Source: an uncultured Eubacteriales bacterium (GTDB lineage: Bacteria > Bacillota > Clostridia > Oscillospirales > Oscillospiraceae). From it: a DNA stretch of 64,000 bases. The notes beneath the pieces were generated by a model, which was not told the origin of the DNA, did no database searches, and worked only from the letters and a program-made list of their open reading frames with translations. The stretch lies in assembly GCA_900544765.1 (NCBI GenBank), contig UQWI01000001.1, positions 124,001-188,000 of the forward strand. The letters run 5' to 3'. Shown here piece by piece: positions 31,821-39,306 of the stretch; within the stretch, counting starts at the first letter, position 1, and each line of letters starts with the position of its first letter. Both the position numbers and the translations under genes were made by a program.

Positions 31821-33648
31821 TACACACCAGCTCCTTCACTGCGGAGGCAATTGCGGGCGCGTCTATGCCGCACGCGCCCCTGAGCTCCGCAGTAGTCCCC
31901 TGTCCCACTATTCCGCTGCCCAGGTTGAGCAGCCTTGCCTTCAGCACACGGCCTGCCAGCGCGGCCTCGGACACGAGCCTTCCGCCCACGCATCCGGCGG
32001 CACAGACCTCCTCGGCCACGACGACTTTGTCAGTCCCGAGCGACTGGGCAATCTCATCAGCCGGCAGCGGGCAGATGCGCCCGAGCTTGACTATGCGCAC
32101 ATTTATACCCTCGGCGGCGAGCGAGCGTTGCGCCGCCACGGCCTCGTTTATCATCGTGCCATAGACTACGATTGCAGCGTCGGTGCCTTCGCCGAAGGTA
32201 CGCACGGTCAGGGCGCCTCCGGAGCGGTACTCGCCCTCACCGCCCCTGGGATACCTGAGCGCGACGGGGCCTTTGCAGTCGTAGAGCGCCGCATTGAGCA
32301 TGTCCCTCGTCTCGGCAAAAGAGGCGGGGCAAAGCACGGTCATCCCCGGCACGCTGGAGAGATAGGACACGTCGAACACGCCGTGGTGCGTCTCACCGTC
32401 CTCGCCGACGAGCCCCGCCCTGTCCACGCCGAGCACAACGTGAAGGTTAAGCAGCGATACGTCGTGTATGAGCTGGTCATACGAGCGCTGCAGGAAGCTG
32501 GAGTATATCGCCGCAACCGGCAGCATGCCCTGCTTGGCCATACCGGCCGCCATCGCCACTGTGTGCGCCTCAGCTATTCCCGTATCAAAACAGCGCTCGG
32601 GAAAACGGCGCTCAAAGCTGGTGAGGCCCGTGCCGTCGGCCATCGCTGCCGTAAGGGCGGTGATGCGTTCGTCCGCACCTGCCAGGCGCTCGAGCTCGCG
32701 GCCGAACACGTTGGAGAAGGTCTCCCCTCCCTTTTTGAGCGTGCCGGTCAGGGCATCGTACGGCCCGACACCGTGGTATTTGTCCGGGTGCAGTTCCGCC
32801 ATAGGATAGCCGCGTCCCTTCTGAGTTATGACATGCAGCAGCACGGGCACACGCATATCCTTCGCCCAGGAGAGCGCGCTCTCGAGCATGTCTATGTCGT
32901 GCCCATCCACCGGCCCGAGATAATAGAATCCCAGGTCGTCAAAGACGTTGGGCTGCAAAATCGCGTCCTTTATGTGCTCCTTCACGGAGTGTATGGCGTC
33001 ATAAACGGGCTTCACCTTGCCCACGGTCTTCCTATAGCGGCGCTTGAACTCAAAGTACGCCGGACGCACGCGCATGCGGCTGAGCAGGCGCGCCATGCCT
33101 CCGACATTGCGGCGTATGCTCATGGCGTTGTCGTTGAGTATGACAACCAGCGGCTCCCCGCTCTGCCCGGCGTCCGACAGGCCCTCATAGGCCATACCGC
33201 CGGTGAGCGCGCCGTCACCTATCACAGCCACGACGTCGTAATCCCCGCCGGAGAGGCTCCTGGCGCGGGCCATGCCCAGCGCGACAGACACGCTGTTCGA
33301 GGCGTGGCCGGCTATAAACGCGTCCGTGACGCTCTCGCTCGGCTTGGGAAAGCCTGAAATCCCGCCGGAATGGCGCAGCCTCGCGAAGCCGTCCATTCTG
33401 CCCGTGAGCAGCTTGTGCGTGTAGCACTGATGGCCCACGTCAAAGACAATCCTGTCCTTCCAGGGGTCATAAACGCGGTCGAGTACGACCGAGAGCTCCA
33501 CCGTACCCAGGTTTGAGGCCAGGTGTCCGCCGGTGTGCGACAGGCTCTCTATCAAAAATTGGCGCACTTCGCCGCACAGCTCCGGCAGCCGCTCCTGGGG
33601 CAGCCCAGTCAGGTCTGCGTGGCTGTGTATATTCTCTAATATTGACAA
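31810..33648 (-). CDS. dxs: 1-deoxy-D-xylulose-5-phosphate synthase
   Basis: A 612-residue thiamine-diphosphate enzyme that joins pyruvate and glyceraldehyde-3-phosphate, the first step of the MEP isoprenoid pathway. Visible are VFDVGHQCYTHKLLTGR, the ThDP motif VIGDGALTGGMAYEGLSDAG with its later Asn (ILNDNAMSI), and the transketolase middle and C-terminal domains (LVGEDGETHHGVFDVSYL). It starts with TTG, with GAGG 9 nt upstream. First gene of the dxs-tlyA-nadK-argR-recN operon; its promoter overlaps the ispA terminator. Confidence 0.97.
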   Translation of the reverse strand: MSILENIHSHADLTGLPQERLPELCGEVRQFLIESLSHTGGHLASNLGTVELSVVLDRVYDPWKDRIVFDVGHQCYTHKLLTGRMDGFARLRHSGGISGFPKPSESVTDAFIAGHASNSVSVALGMARARSLSGGDYDVVAVIGDGALTGGMAYEGLSDAGQSGEPLVVILNDNAMSIRRNVGGMARLLSRMRVRPAYFEFKRRYRKTVGKVKPVYDAIHSVKEHIKDAILQPNVFDDLGFYYLGPVDGHDIDMLESALSWAKDMRVPVLLHVITQKGRGYPMAELHPDKYHGVGPYDALTGTLKKGGETFSNVFGRELERLAGADERITALTAAMADGTGLTSFERRFPERCFDTGIAEAHTVAMAAGMAKQGMLPVAAIYSSFLQRSYDQLIHDVSLLNLHVVLGVDRAGLVGEDGETHHGVFDVSYLSSVPGMTVLCPASFAETRDMLNAALYDCKGPVALRYPRGGEGEYRSGGALTVRTFGEGTDAAIVVYGTMINEAVAAQRSLAAEGINVRIVKLGRICPLPADEIAQSLGTDKVVVAEEVCAAGCVGGRLVSEAALAGRVLKARLLNLGSGIVGQGTTAELRGACGIDAPAIASAVKELVCNEG

Positions 33649-33708
33649 ATATATCTACCTCTATATCGGACGTTGAAAGTTAGCTGCGTCCACCCATTTC
33701 TTATCTAC

Positions 33709-33737
33709 ATGATAGCAAAATCCGCCCCGCTTTTCAA
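33709..33737 (-). promoter_or_regulatory. Promoter of the dxs operon, embedded in the ispA terminator
   Basis: On the minus strand, TTGAAA (33737-33732), a 17-bp spacer and TATCAT (33714-33709) with an extended TGC. The -35 box lies in the loop of the ispA terminator and the spacer is its 3' arm. Confidence 0.7.
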
Positions 33738-33750
33738 TAGAGCGGGGCGG
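33717..33750 (-). terminator. Terminator of the nusB-xse-ispA operon
   Basis: CCGCCCCGCT and AGCGGGGCGG form a 10-bp stem, followed on the minus strand by ATTTTGC. Confidence 0.85.
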
Positions 33751-33782
33751 TAATTATGAGAATATTCACACTTTATGCATTG

Positions 33783-34661
33783 TCATTTGCGCCTGTCGAC
33801 GAGCGAGGCCGCGAGCTCCGCCAGGAAGCCGTCCTTGTCCACGGGCTTTACCGTTTCAATGGCGGCGTCGGTAATCTTGCGCACCATGCGCGCGCACTCG
33901 TTCTGTCCGTACAGGCTCATGAAGGTGGTCTTGCCGTCGCGCTTGTCCGAGCCGATGGGCTTGCCGAGCTCGCTCTCCGTGCTGAGCACGTCGAGCATAT
34001 CGTCGCGTATCTGGAAAGCGGCCCCCAGCTGGGCGCCGTACTGCCCGGCGAGGTTCAGCATATCCTCCCCCGCCCCGGCAGCCGCCGCGCCGAGCATGCA
34101 GGCTCCGGCGAGCAGCGCGCCGGTCTTGCGCGCCTGGAGGTCGCTAAGCTCTTCGGCCGACAGGGCGTGGCCCTCGGCAGAGAGGTCCATGTACTGCCCT
34201 CCGCAAATGCCGTCTATGCCGGCAGCACCGGCAAGTATCTCCGCACACTTTGCCCGTCGCTCCACGGGCAGCGGGCAGCGCAGGATGGTCCCGAAGGCTT
34301 CAGCCTGAAGCGCGTCGCCCGCCAGCACGGCCGTACTCTCGCCGAACACCTTGTGGCTGGTAGGCTTGCCGCGGCGCAGGTCGTCGTTGTCCATGCAGGG
34401 CAGGTCATCGTGAATCAGCGAATATGTATGCAGCATCTCGACGGCGCAGGCCACAGGCAGGGTGTCTTCCATGTTTCCGCCGAGCAGCCGCGAAAACTCA
34501 AGCACCAGCACGGGGCGGATTCGCTTTCCGCCCGCCGTGAGGGAGTAGTCCATCGCGTCCAGCAGCCCGTCGAACTCAAAACCGCGCTCTTTGCCGAAGC
34601 AGGCCTTCAGCGCGGGCTCAAGCGCGGCGAGATAAGAGTCATAGCGCTCCCTGTAAGTCAT
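33783..34661 (-). CDS. ispA: Farnesyl/geranyl diphosphate synthase
   Basis: A 292-residue prenyltransferase with both aspartate-rich motifs: DDLPCMDNDDLRRGKPTSH (first) and QIRDDMLDVLSTESELGKP (second). It condenses isopentenyl diphosphate units to C10-C15 diphosphates for quinones, undecaprenol and tRNA modification. Start overlaps the xseB stop by 4 nt; dxs follows, so two isoprenoid genes are adjacent in the usual Clostridia order. Confidence 0.95.
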   Translation of the reverse strand: MTYRERYDSYLAALEPALKACFGKERGFEFDGLLDAMDYSLTAGGKRIRPVLVLEFSRLLGGNMEDTLPVACAVEMLHTYSLIHDDLPCMDNDDLRRGKPTSHKVFGESTAVLAGDALQAEAFGTILRCPLPVERRAKCAEILAGAAGIDGICGGQYMDLSAEGHALSAEELSDLQARKTGALLAGACMLGAAAAGAGEDMLNLAGQYGAQLGAAFQIRDDMLDVLSTESELGKPIGSDKRDGKTTFMSLYGQNECARMVRKITDAAIETVKPVDKDGFLAELAASLVDRRK

Positions 34662-34900
34662 TTTGCGCCCTCCTCGAACGGCTCCTCAACAGGACCCGCC
34701 GGGCCCTCGCGCAGCTTCATCACTCGCTGCTCAGCCTCGTCAAGCTGCCTGGTACACTCTGCAGCCAGGTGCGCGCCCTCTTCAAACAGCCCGAGCGAAT
34801 CCGCCAGCGGGGCGTCGCCGCGCTCGAGCATGCGCACTATTTCGCCCAGGCGCGCGAGCTGCTGCTCGAAGCTCGGGGCGCCGTCAGTCTTGTTGTCCAT
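34658..34900 (-). CDS. xseB: Exodeoxyribonuclease VII small subunit
   Basis: An 80-residue protein of normal length with the family motif SFEQQLARLGEIVRMLERGD and LADSLGLFEEGAHLAAEC. It forms the helical small subunit that binds XseA. It overlaps xseA upstream by 17 nt and ispA downstream by 4 nt. Confidence 0.95.
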   Translation of the reverse strand: MDNKTDGAPSFEQQLARLGEIVRMLERGDAPLADSLGLFEEGAHLAAECTRQLDEAEQRVMKLREGPAGPVEEPFEEGAK

Positions 34901-36161
34901 ATACTTCCTCCACTTTGCAGCCCAGAGCGCCGCTGTTCAGGCGCACGGTGAGCTTGTCTCCGGTCTTTACGGCCTCCGCGTCTTTTATTATCCCGCCATG
35001 ACCGTCTATAGCTATGGCGTAGCCGCGCGACAGCACCTTGAGCGGGCTGAGCGCGTCGAGCTTGGCCGCAGCGCTGACAAACCTGTTCTTTTGTGCAGCC
35101 AGGCAGGCGTTGATTGCTGAATCCAGCCTGCCTTGAAGCACAGTGAGCTTGTTTCTGTCCGCCTGCACGAAGCCGGAGGCGGATTCAAGGCGCGCGCGGA
35201 GCGTCTCAATCTGCGCGCGGCGCTGGTCAATGAAACTGGTCGCGGATTGCAGCACCTTGCGCGAGGCCAGGGACTCGAGAGCCTCCCGCTCACGGGCTAT
35301 GCGCTTTGTCACCGCGTTTGACATGCGCCGCATCGCAGTGTCTATGGCCTGCATAAGCTCCGCCGAGTCGGGGGCCGCGAGCTCCGCCGCGTTTGACGGC
35401 GTCGCCGCGCGCAGGTCCGCCACGAAGTCGGCGATAGTGACGTCCGGCTCATGTCCCACGGCGGAGATTACCGGTATCTCGCAGTCATATATGGCGCGGG
35501 CGACACGCTCGTCGTTAAAGGCCCAAAGGTCCTCTATCGAGCCCCCGCCGCGCCCGGTTATCACCACGTCGGCTATCTTGTGCGCGCTCGCATATCTGAG
35601 CGCCGCCGCTATTTCTCCGGGGGCCTCCACGCCCTGCACACGCACGGGCAGGAGTATTATCTTACCCATCGGCCAGCGGCGGCGCAGTACGCGGATGATG
35701 TCGTGTACCGCCGCGCCCGCGCTCGAGGTTATAACCGCGATGCGCTCCGGGTAGCGGGGTATCGGCTTCTTGTGCTCGCGCGCAAACAGGCCCTCTTTCT
35801 CAAGCCTGGCCTTAAGCTGCTCGTAGGCTATCTGAAGGTCGCCGAAGCCCTCGGGGACTATCGCCTCGCAGTAGAGCTGGTACGCGCCGTCTCGCGGATA
35901 AACGCCGATGCGGCCGTAAGCCGTGACGCCCATGCCGCTCTCGGGCCTAAAACGCAGCTTGCCCGCCGCGGAGCGGAACATTACGCATTTGAGCGAGCTC
36001 TCCGCGTCCTTGAGCGTGAAATAGTGGTGCCCGGATGGGTATATCTTGTAGTTTGACAGCTCGCCTCGCACGGCCACGGCGCCGAGAAACTCGTCCCCGT
36101 CCACCAGGGCCTTCATGTACTCGTTGAGCTGCGAAACCGTCAGGGCCTCGCGCGTGTTCAA
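34884..36161 (-). CDS. xseA: Exodeoxyribonuclease VII large subunit
   Basis: A 425-residue nuclease. The N-terminal OB fold (VRGELSNYKIYPSGHHYFTL) is followed by the catalytic domain (ITSSAGAAVHDIIRVLRRRW; ARAIYDCEIPVISAVGHEPD; TIADFVADLRAATPSNAAEL) and a coiled coil that binds XseB. The complex degrades single-stranded DNA from both ends. Starts with TTG, with GGGGAGAG 6 nt upstream, and overlaps the nusB stop by 4 nt. Confidence 0.96.
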   Translation of the reverse strand: MNTREALTVSQLNEYMKALVDGDEFLGAVAVRGELSNYKIYPSGHHYFTLKDAESSLKCVMFRSAAGKLRFRPESGMGVTAYGRIGVYPRDGAYQLYCEAIVPEGFGDLQIAYEQLKARLEKEGLFAREHKKPIPRYPERIAVITSSAGAAVHDIIRVLRRRWPMGKIILLPVRVQGVEAPGEIAAALRYASAHKIADVVITGRGGGSIEDLWAFNDERVARAIYDCEIPVISAVGHEPDVTIADFVADLRAATPSNAAELAAPDSAELMQAIDTAMRRMSNAVTKRIAREREALESLASRKVLQSATSFIDQRRAQIETLRARLESASGFVQADRNKLTVLQGRLDSAINACLAAQKNRFVSAAAKLDALSPLKVLSRGYAIAIDGHGGIIKDAEAVKTGDKLTVRLNSGALGCKVEEVYGQQD

Positions 36162-36661
36162 TTTGCGCTCTCCCCGCCGGCCTCAACGGCCGCGGCAATA
36201 TCATCCGCCGCGCCGTACTCTTCGCGCATAAAGCCGCCCAGCACGCCGTTTATGAAGGCGACCGTCTCAGGCTCTTCAAAGTTCTTGGCCAGCTCCACGG
36301 CCTCGTTGATGGCGACGCCGGGAGTGACCTCCTCTTCGTCCATGTACATTATCTCGGTGAGCGCGCATCTGAGCACGGCCATAGCCGTGCGGGTGATACG
36401 CTCCGGCCTCCAGGAGTGCGAGTGGCGGCGGACGCAGTCGTCGAGCTCCAGCCGGTGCTCCGTGGAGAGGCGCACGAGCTTGCGGATGTACTCCAGGCTC
36501 TTCTCGTCGGGAGTCTCACAGATAGCGCCCTCCTCCTCGGCCAGGGACGCGAGGTGCTCAGGCTCAAAGTATTCGTCCACAAGGGCGTCCGGCTCCTCCA
36601 GGGAAGCGGCCTGAGCGTATATCAGCCGGACTGCGGCCTCTCGGGCACGCGTCCTTGTCAT
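36158..36661 (-). CDS. nusB: Transcription antitermination factor NusB
   Basis: A 167-residue all-helical RNA-binding protein with TRTREAAVRLIYAQ at the start and AINEAVELAKNFEEPETVAF with INGVLGG near the end. With NusE it binds boxA in rRNA transcripts and prevents premature termination. It overlaps the Asp23 gene and xseA by 4 nt each. It is somewhat longer than E. coli NusB because of an acidic insert after residue 20 and a C-terminal tail. Confidence 0.95.
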   Translation of the reverse strand: MTRTRAREAAVRLIYAQAASLEEPDALVDEYFEPEHLASLAEEEGAICETPDEKSLEYIRKLVRLSTEHRLELDDCVRRHSHSWRPERITRTAMAVLRCALTEIMYMDEEEVTPGVAINEAVELAKNFEEPETVAFINGVLGGFMREEYGAADDIAAAVEAGGESAN

Positions 36662-37020
36662 TTGTCGAAGGCCACGCCGGAGACGTGGACGTTGACCACG
36701 GGCGTACCCATGCCGGTCATGGACTCGACCGCAGCGGTTACGGCGTCCTGCACCTGCTGCGCCACTCCGACCACGTTGGAGCCGTAGCGCACCATTATGA
36801 TGACGTCGACGGTTATCTTTCCGTCCTCAATCTGGACCTTGAGGCCCTTGCCGGAATTCTTAATACCAAGCAGCTCGGCCAGCTCGGCGCCCGCATTGTT
36901 GCTGAGCGCGGCGACCCCGTCTATCTCGCTGACGGCGGCGCGCACCATGCTGACAAGCACATCCTCGGAAATATTTATGCTGCCGTGTTCTCCCTGGCAG
37001 GTGATGTAGTTCTCGCCCAT
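36658..37020 (-). CDS. Asp23/Gls24-family envelope-stress protein
   Basis: A 120-residue protein with the Asp23 pattern GSINISEDVLVSMVRAAVSE, IDGVAAL and VDVIIMVRYGSNVVGVAQQV. Asp23-family proteins coat the inner membrane face or serve as stress proteins in Gram-positives; a copy before nusB is typical of Clostridia. AAGGAGG is 7 nt before the ATG. First gene of the asp23-nusB-xseA-xseB-ispA operon. Confidence 0.95.
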   Translation of the reverse strand: MGENYITCQGEHGSINISEDVLVSMVRAAVSEIDGVAALSNNAGAELAELLGIKNSGKGLKVQIEDGKITVDVIIMVRYGSNVVGVAQQVQDAVTAAVESMTGMGTPVVNVHVSGVAFDK

Positions 37021-37054
37021 AGCGTGAACCTCCTTATTGATATTGCAATAACGT

Positions 37055-37063
37055 ATTCTACCA
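37055..37063 (-). promoter_or_regulatory. Extended -10 promoter of the asp23-nusB operon
   Basis: On the minus strand TGGTAGAAT, an extended -10, lies about 35 bp before the Asp23 start. No convincing -35 box. Confidence 0.45.
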
Positions 37064-37098
37064 CACTGTCGCCGAGAAATAAAGCGTAAGTTTTGCGC

Positions 37099-38028
37099 TC
37101 AGGCCCCGGTGACTACGCGCTCGTACTCGTCGTCGAGCTGTCTGCCGCGCGCCGCACACTCGTTGAGCATACCGGCGAGGCGCGAGTTGGCGCTTCGTAT
37201 ACGTCTGAGGGCATCCTGCGCAGAGTATAGGGAATTGTTGATGCGCGAGTTGACGGCCATGTCGACAAAGACGTTGTCGAAGAACACGTCGGCAAAGCCC
37301 ATGAAGTCTCCCATGCTCACGTCCACCCTGCCGCCTACGTCCTCGAGCTCCGCGCCGAATCGCCTCAGCGCCGAGCGCAGGCGCTCCATGGCGCGCTGTG
37401 CGTTGTCGATGTGGCTGTATTTGGCCATGTCCGCAAAGACGCTGTCTGAGAACATGTCCACGACTCCCCAGGTGGACGCTCCGGAGAGGCAGTTGATGAC
37501 ATCCTCGGCCGCACTCTCGGCATATCTCCCGGCGTTCATAGCTTCCTCTGTCTCGCGGCGGCGGTATTCCACCTGCGACAGCTCTCGCTCAATCTCTCTC
37601 AGGCGGGCTCCCGCCCCGGTCCCCGAGGCTTTGAGCGCCTCGGCCTTGCGCTCGAGCAGCTCGTCGTACCTTCTCTCGCAGCCGGCGAGCGTGGACAGCT
37701 CGCGCTCTACCGAGGCCATTTCCGTCTCCACGTCCTCGAGCTCGTTCAGCACGGCGTCGTGCTTCACCGCTGCGGCGCGCGCCTCTGTGCGCTCTTTGTC
37801 CAGACGCTCATCCAGGCTGCCGAACAACGAATAAAAGTACCTGGCCAGGCTGCGGCCCTCGAGGTTTTCCACGTCCTCGGCCTCTTCTACCCTGTCCGTA
37901 TACAGCTCACGCTCCTGCTCAGCCAGCTGGCTGTGTCGGCGCTGTAGTCCCTCGAGCCGCGACCTGAGCATGGCCTGTCTCGCCGTCTGCTCCCTCAGCC
38001 GTCTGAGCTCTATATCAAAGTCTTGCAT
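37099..38028 (-). CDS. Coiled-coil protein of unknown function with internal duplication
   Basis: A 309-residue hydrophilic protein with no signal peptide or membrane segment. Residues 1-165 are charged heptad-like helices (RLREQTARQAMLRSRLEGLQ, LEDVETEMASVERELSTLAG), a long coiled coil. The C-terminal half holds two similar units: VVDMFSDSVFADMAKYSHID with NAQRAMERLRSALRR, and FADVFFDNVFVDMAVNSRIN with NSLYSAQDALRRIRS. GGAGGGTG precedes the ATG. It lies upstream of the Asp23 gene on the same strand. No family recognised; a cytoplasmic structural or sensor role is only a guess. Confidence 0.8.
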   Translation of the reverse strand: MQDFDIELRRLREQTARQAMLRSRLEGLQRRHSQLAEQERELYTDRVEEAEDVENLEGRSLARYFYSLFGSLDERLDKERTEARAAAVKHDAVLNELEDVETEMASVERELSTLAGCERRYDELLERKAEALKASGTGAGARLREIERELSQVEYRRRETEEAMNAGRYAESAAEDVINCLSGASTWGVVDMFSDSVFADMAKYSHIDNAQRAMERLRSALRRFGAELEDVGGRVDVSMGDFMGFADVFFDNVFVDMAVNSRINNSLYSAQDALRRIRSANSRLAGMLNECAARGRQLDDEYERVVTGA

Positions 38029-38088
38029 TTTACACCCTCCAAATTGTGAGTGGCACTATTTTACCATCTGTTCCCCGGCTTGTCCATG

Positions 38089-38117
38089 AAAAAAGCGCCC
38101 CATACGGGGCGCCCTTT
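38089..38117 (-). terminator. Terminator of folT
   Basis: GCGCCCC and GGGGCGC pair around ATAC; TTTTTTC follows on the minus strand, directly after the stop codon. Confidence 0.9.
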
Positions 38118-38624
38118 TTAAGCCGGAAGCTTAATATACCGCGGCAGGACCTTGGCCACAGCCAGCACCACAAAGAACTGCACGGGGACCATAACCAGGC
38201 ACTGCCAGAGCCTGGCCGTCGTAAGCAGCGGCCAATACGGCGAGTTGTACATCATCGAGAGCCAGAGCGTGTTCAAAAACAGGCTGAGGCCAAGCTCCCT
38301 CACGACCACAGCGCCAAGTATACGCGCCGGGGTCTGCTTCTTGTTCAAAAACAGGCCGTATACTATGCCGCCCAGGAAAGCCGTCAGCGTGAATCCCGGG
38401 AAAAACGGGCCGCTCGGGAAGAGCAGCGCGCCTATCATGTCTGCCACGGCGGCAGTGATGCCCGTCGTCAGCGGCGTGTAGTACATCGCCGTGACGGCAA
38501 CGGGCAAAAAGGCAAAGCCTATCTTGTTACTCCAGATGTTGATGGAAAGAAAGCGCGAAAGCACTACCTCCATCGCCACCAAGATAGCAAGCTGGGCGAC
38601 ATTGCGGGGGTTAATCTTTTTCAA
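38118..38624 (-). CDS. folT: Folate-family ECF transporter S component
   Basis: A 168-residue membrane protein with about six hydrophobic segments. NVAQLAILVAMEVVLSRFLS and KIGFAFLPVAVTAMYYTPLT followed by DMIGALLFP are typical of FolT, the substrate-binding component that captures folates for the energy-coupling-factor transporter. The start is taken as TTG at 38624, because AAAGGAG lies 8 nt before it; a GTG ten codons upstream would put the ribosome site inside the gene. The assignment is reinforced by the THF riboswitch in the leader. The EcfA and EcfT subunits are encoded elsewhere. Confidence 0.93.
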   Translation of the reverse strand: MKKINPRNVAQLAILVAMEVVLSRFLSINIWSNKIGFAFLPVAVTAMYYTPLTTGITAAVADMIGALLFPSGPFFPGFTLTAFLGGIVYGLFLNKKQTPARILGAVVVRELGLSLFLNTLWLSMMYNSPYWPLLTTARLWQCLVMVPVQFFVVLAVAKVLPRYIKLPA

Positions 38625-38631
38625 TTGTAAA

Positions 38632-38664
38632 GCTCCTTTCGTGACAGTTGCCACTTAAAGGAGC
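38632..38664 (-). promoter_or_regulatory. Ribosome-site sequestering hairpin of folT
   Basis: On the mRNA GCTCCTTT (38664-38657) is complementary to AAAGGAGC (38639-38632), which is the folT ribosome site. A small GTGGCA/TGTCAC stem can form between them. The pairing would hide the site, suggesting that the riboswitch acts on translation. Confidence 0.7.
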
Positions 38665-38679
38665 ATATTTGCGCCTTCG

Positions 38680-38785
38680 GTGGCAGCGGACGCGGGCATA
38701 GCACCGCGAAGGTTTCCCCTCTTCGTCCGTGGGCAACTTCCCATCCCACGGCACTTAACGCGCTGTGCCCTACTCTGTCGTCGTC
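38680..38785 (-). ncRNA. THF (tetrahydrofolate) riboswitch, class I
   Basis: On the minus strand the leader contains the class I THF elements in order: AGAGTAG, GCGTTAAGTG, a CCGTGGG/CCCACGG stem enclosing GGGATG-like bases, ACGAAG, CTTCGCGGTG and TGCCCGCGTCCGCT. These match my recall of the THF aptamer consensus, including the GGGCA/TGCCC long-range stem; the terminal P1 helix looks weak. It precedes folT, a known THF riboswitch target. Confidence 0.85.
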
Positions 38786-39124
38786 GCGGACTTCGTATCC
38801 CTCGCTTCCACGCAAGCGTGAAAGCTCAGTCTCTCCGTCGCTCCTCCTCTCAGTATTGAAGCCATCCGGCTTCAATACTGCTGAACCTGTCGCGGACTTC
38901 GTATCCCTCGCTTCCACGCAAGCGTGAAAGCTCAGTCTCTCCGTCGCTCCTCCTCTCAGTATTGAAGCCATCCGGCTTCAATACTGCTGAACCTGTCGCG
39001 GACTTCGTATCCCTCGCTTCCACGCAAGCGTGAAAGCTCAGTCTCTCCGTCGCTCCTCCTCTCAGTATTGAAGCCATCCGGCTTCAATACTGCTGAACCT
39101 GTCGCGGACTTCGTATCCCTCGCT
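38785..39124. repeat. 106-bp tandem repeat, 3.2 copies, in the folT leader
   Basis: Copies start at 38785, 38891 and 38997, and a partial copy starts at 39103. By eye the three full copies are identical. Each contains AGTATTGAAGCC/GGCTTCAATACT, a perfect 12-bp stem with a 4-nt loop, and a GCTTCCACG-/CGTGAAAGC inverted pair. The first copy abuts the THF riboswitch. The bases between the repeat and the promoter at 39278 hold small inverted repeats but no gene. Confidence 0.95.
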
Positions 39125-39277
39125 CTTCCTCTCCGAATTGAGCCAGCTTCGCTTGGCTGCGCTTCGGCTTCTCCGGATGATGCAGCGGAGTGGATGTGTT
39201 TCCGCGACCGTTTCCGGCCAAATACCGGGCTTTTCGCCTCCAATCTATATACTGCGCCATACAGGCGCTGCGCTTGA

Positions 39278-39306
39278 ATTATACCGCCGCCCTGCCGGGC
39301 TGTCAA
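39278..39306 (-). promoter_or_regulatory. Consensus promoter reading into the repeat and folT leader
   Basis: On the minus strand, TTGACA (39306-39301, overlapping the panB stop), a 17-bp spacer and TATAAT (39283-39278). It predicts a leader of about 645 nt through the repeats and the THF riboswitch to folT. Confidence 0.8.

Noticed and set aside
38621..38971. Open frame across the repeats and riboswitch
   Set aside because: The frame is created by the tandem repeat and runs through the THF aptamer; no ribosome site.
38785..39124. CRISPR array
   Set aside because: Repeats of 106 bp follow each other directly with no spacers and there are no cas genes.
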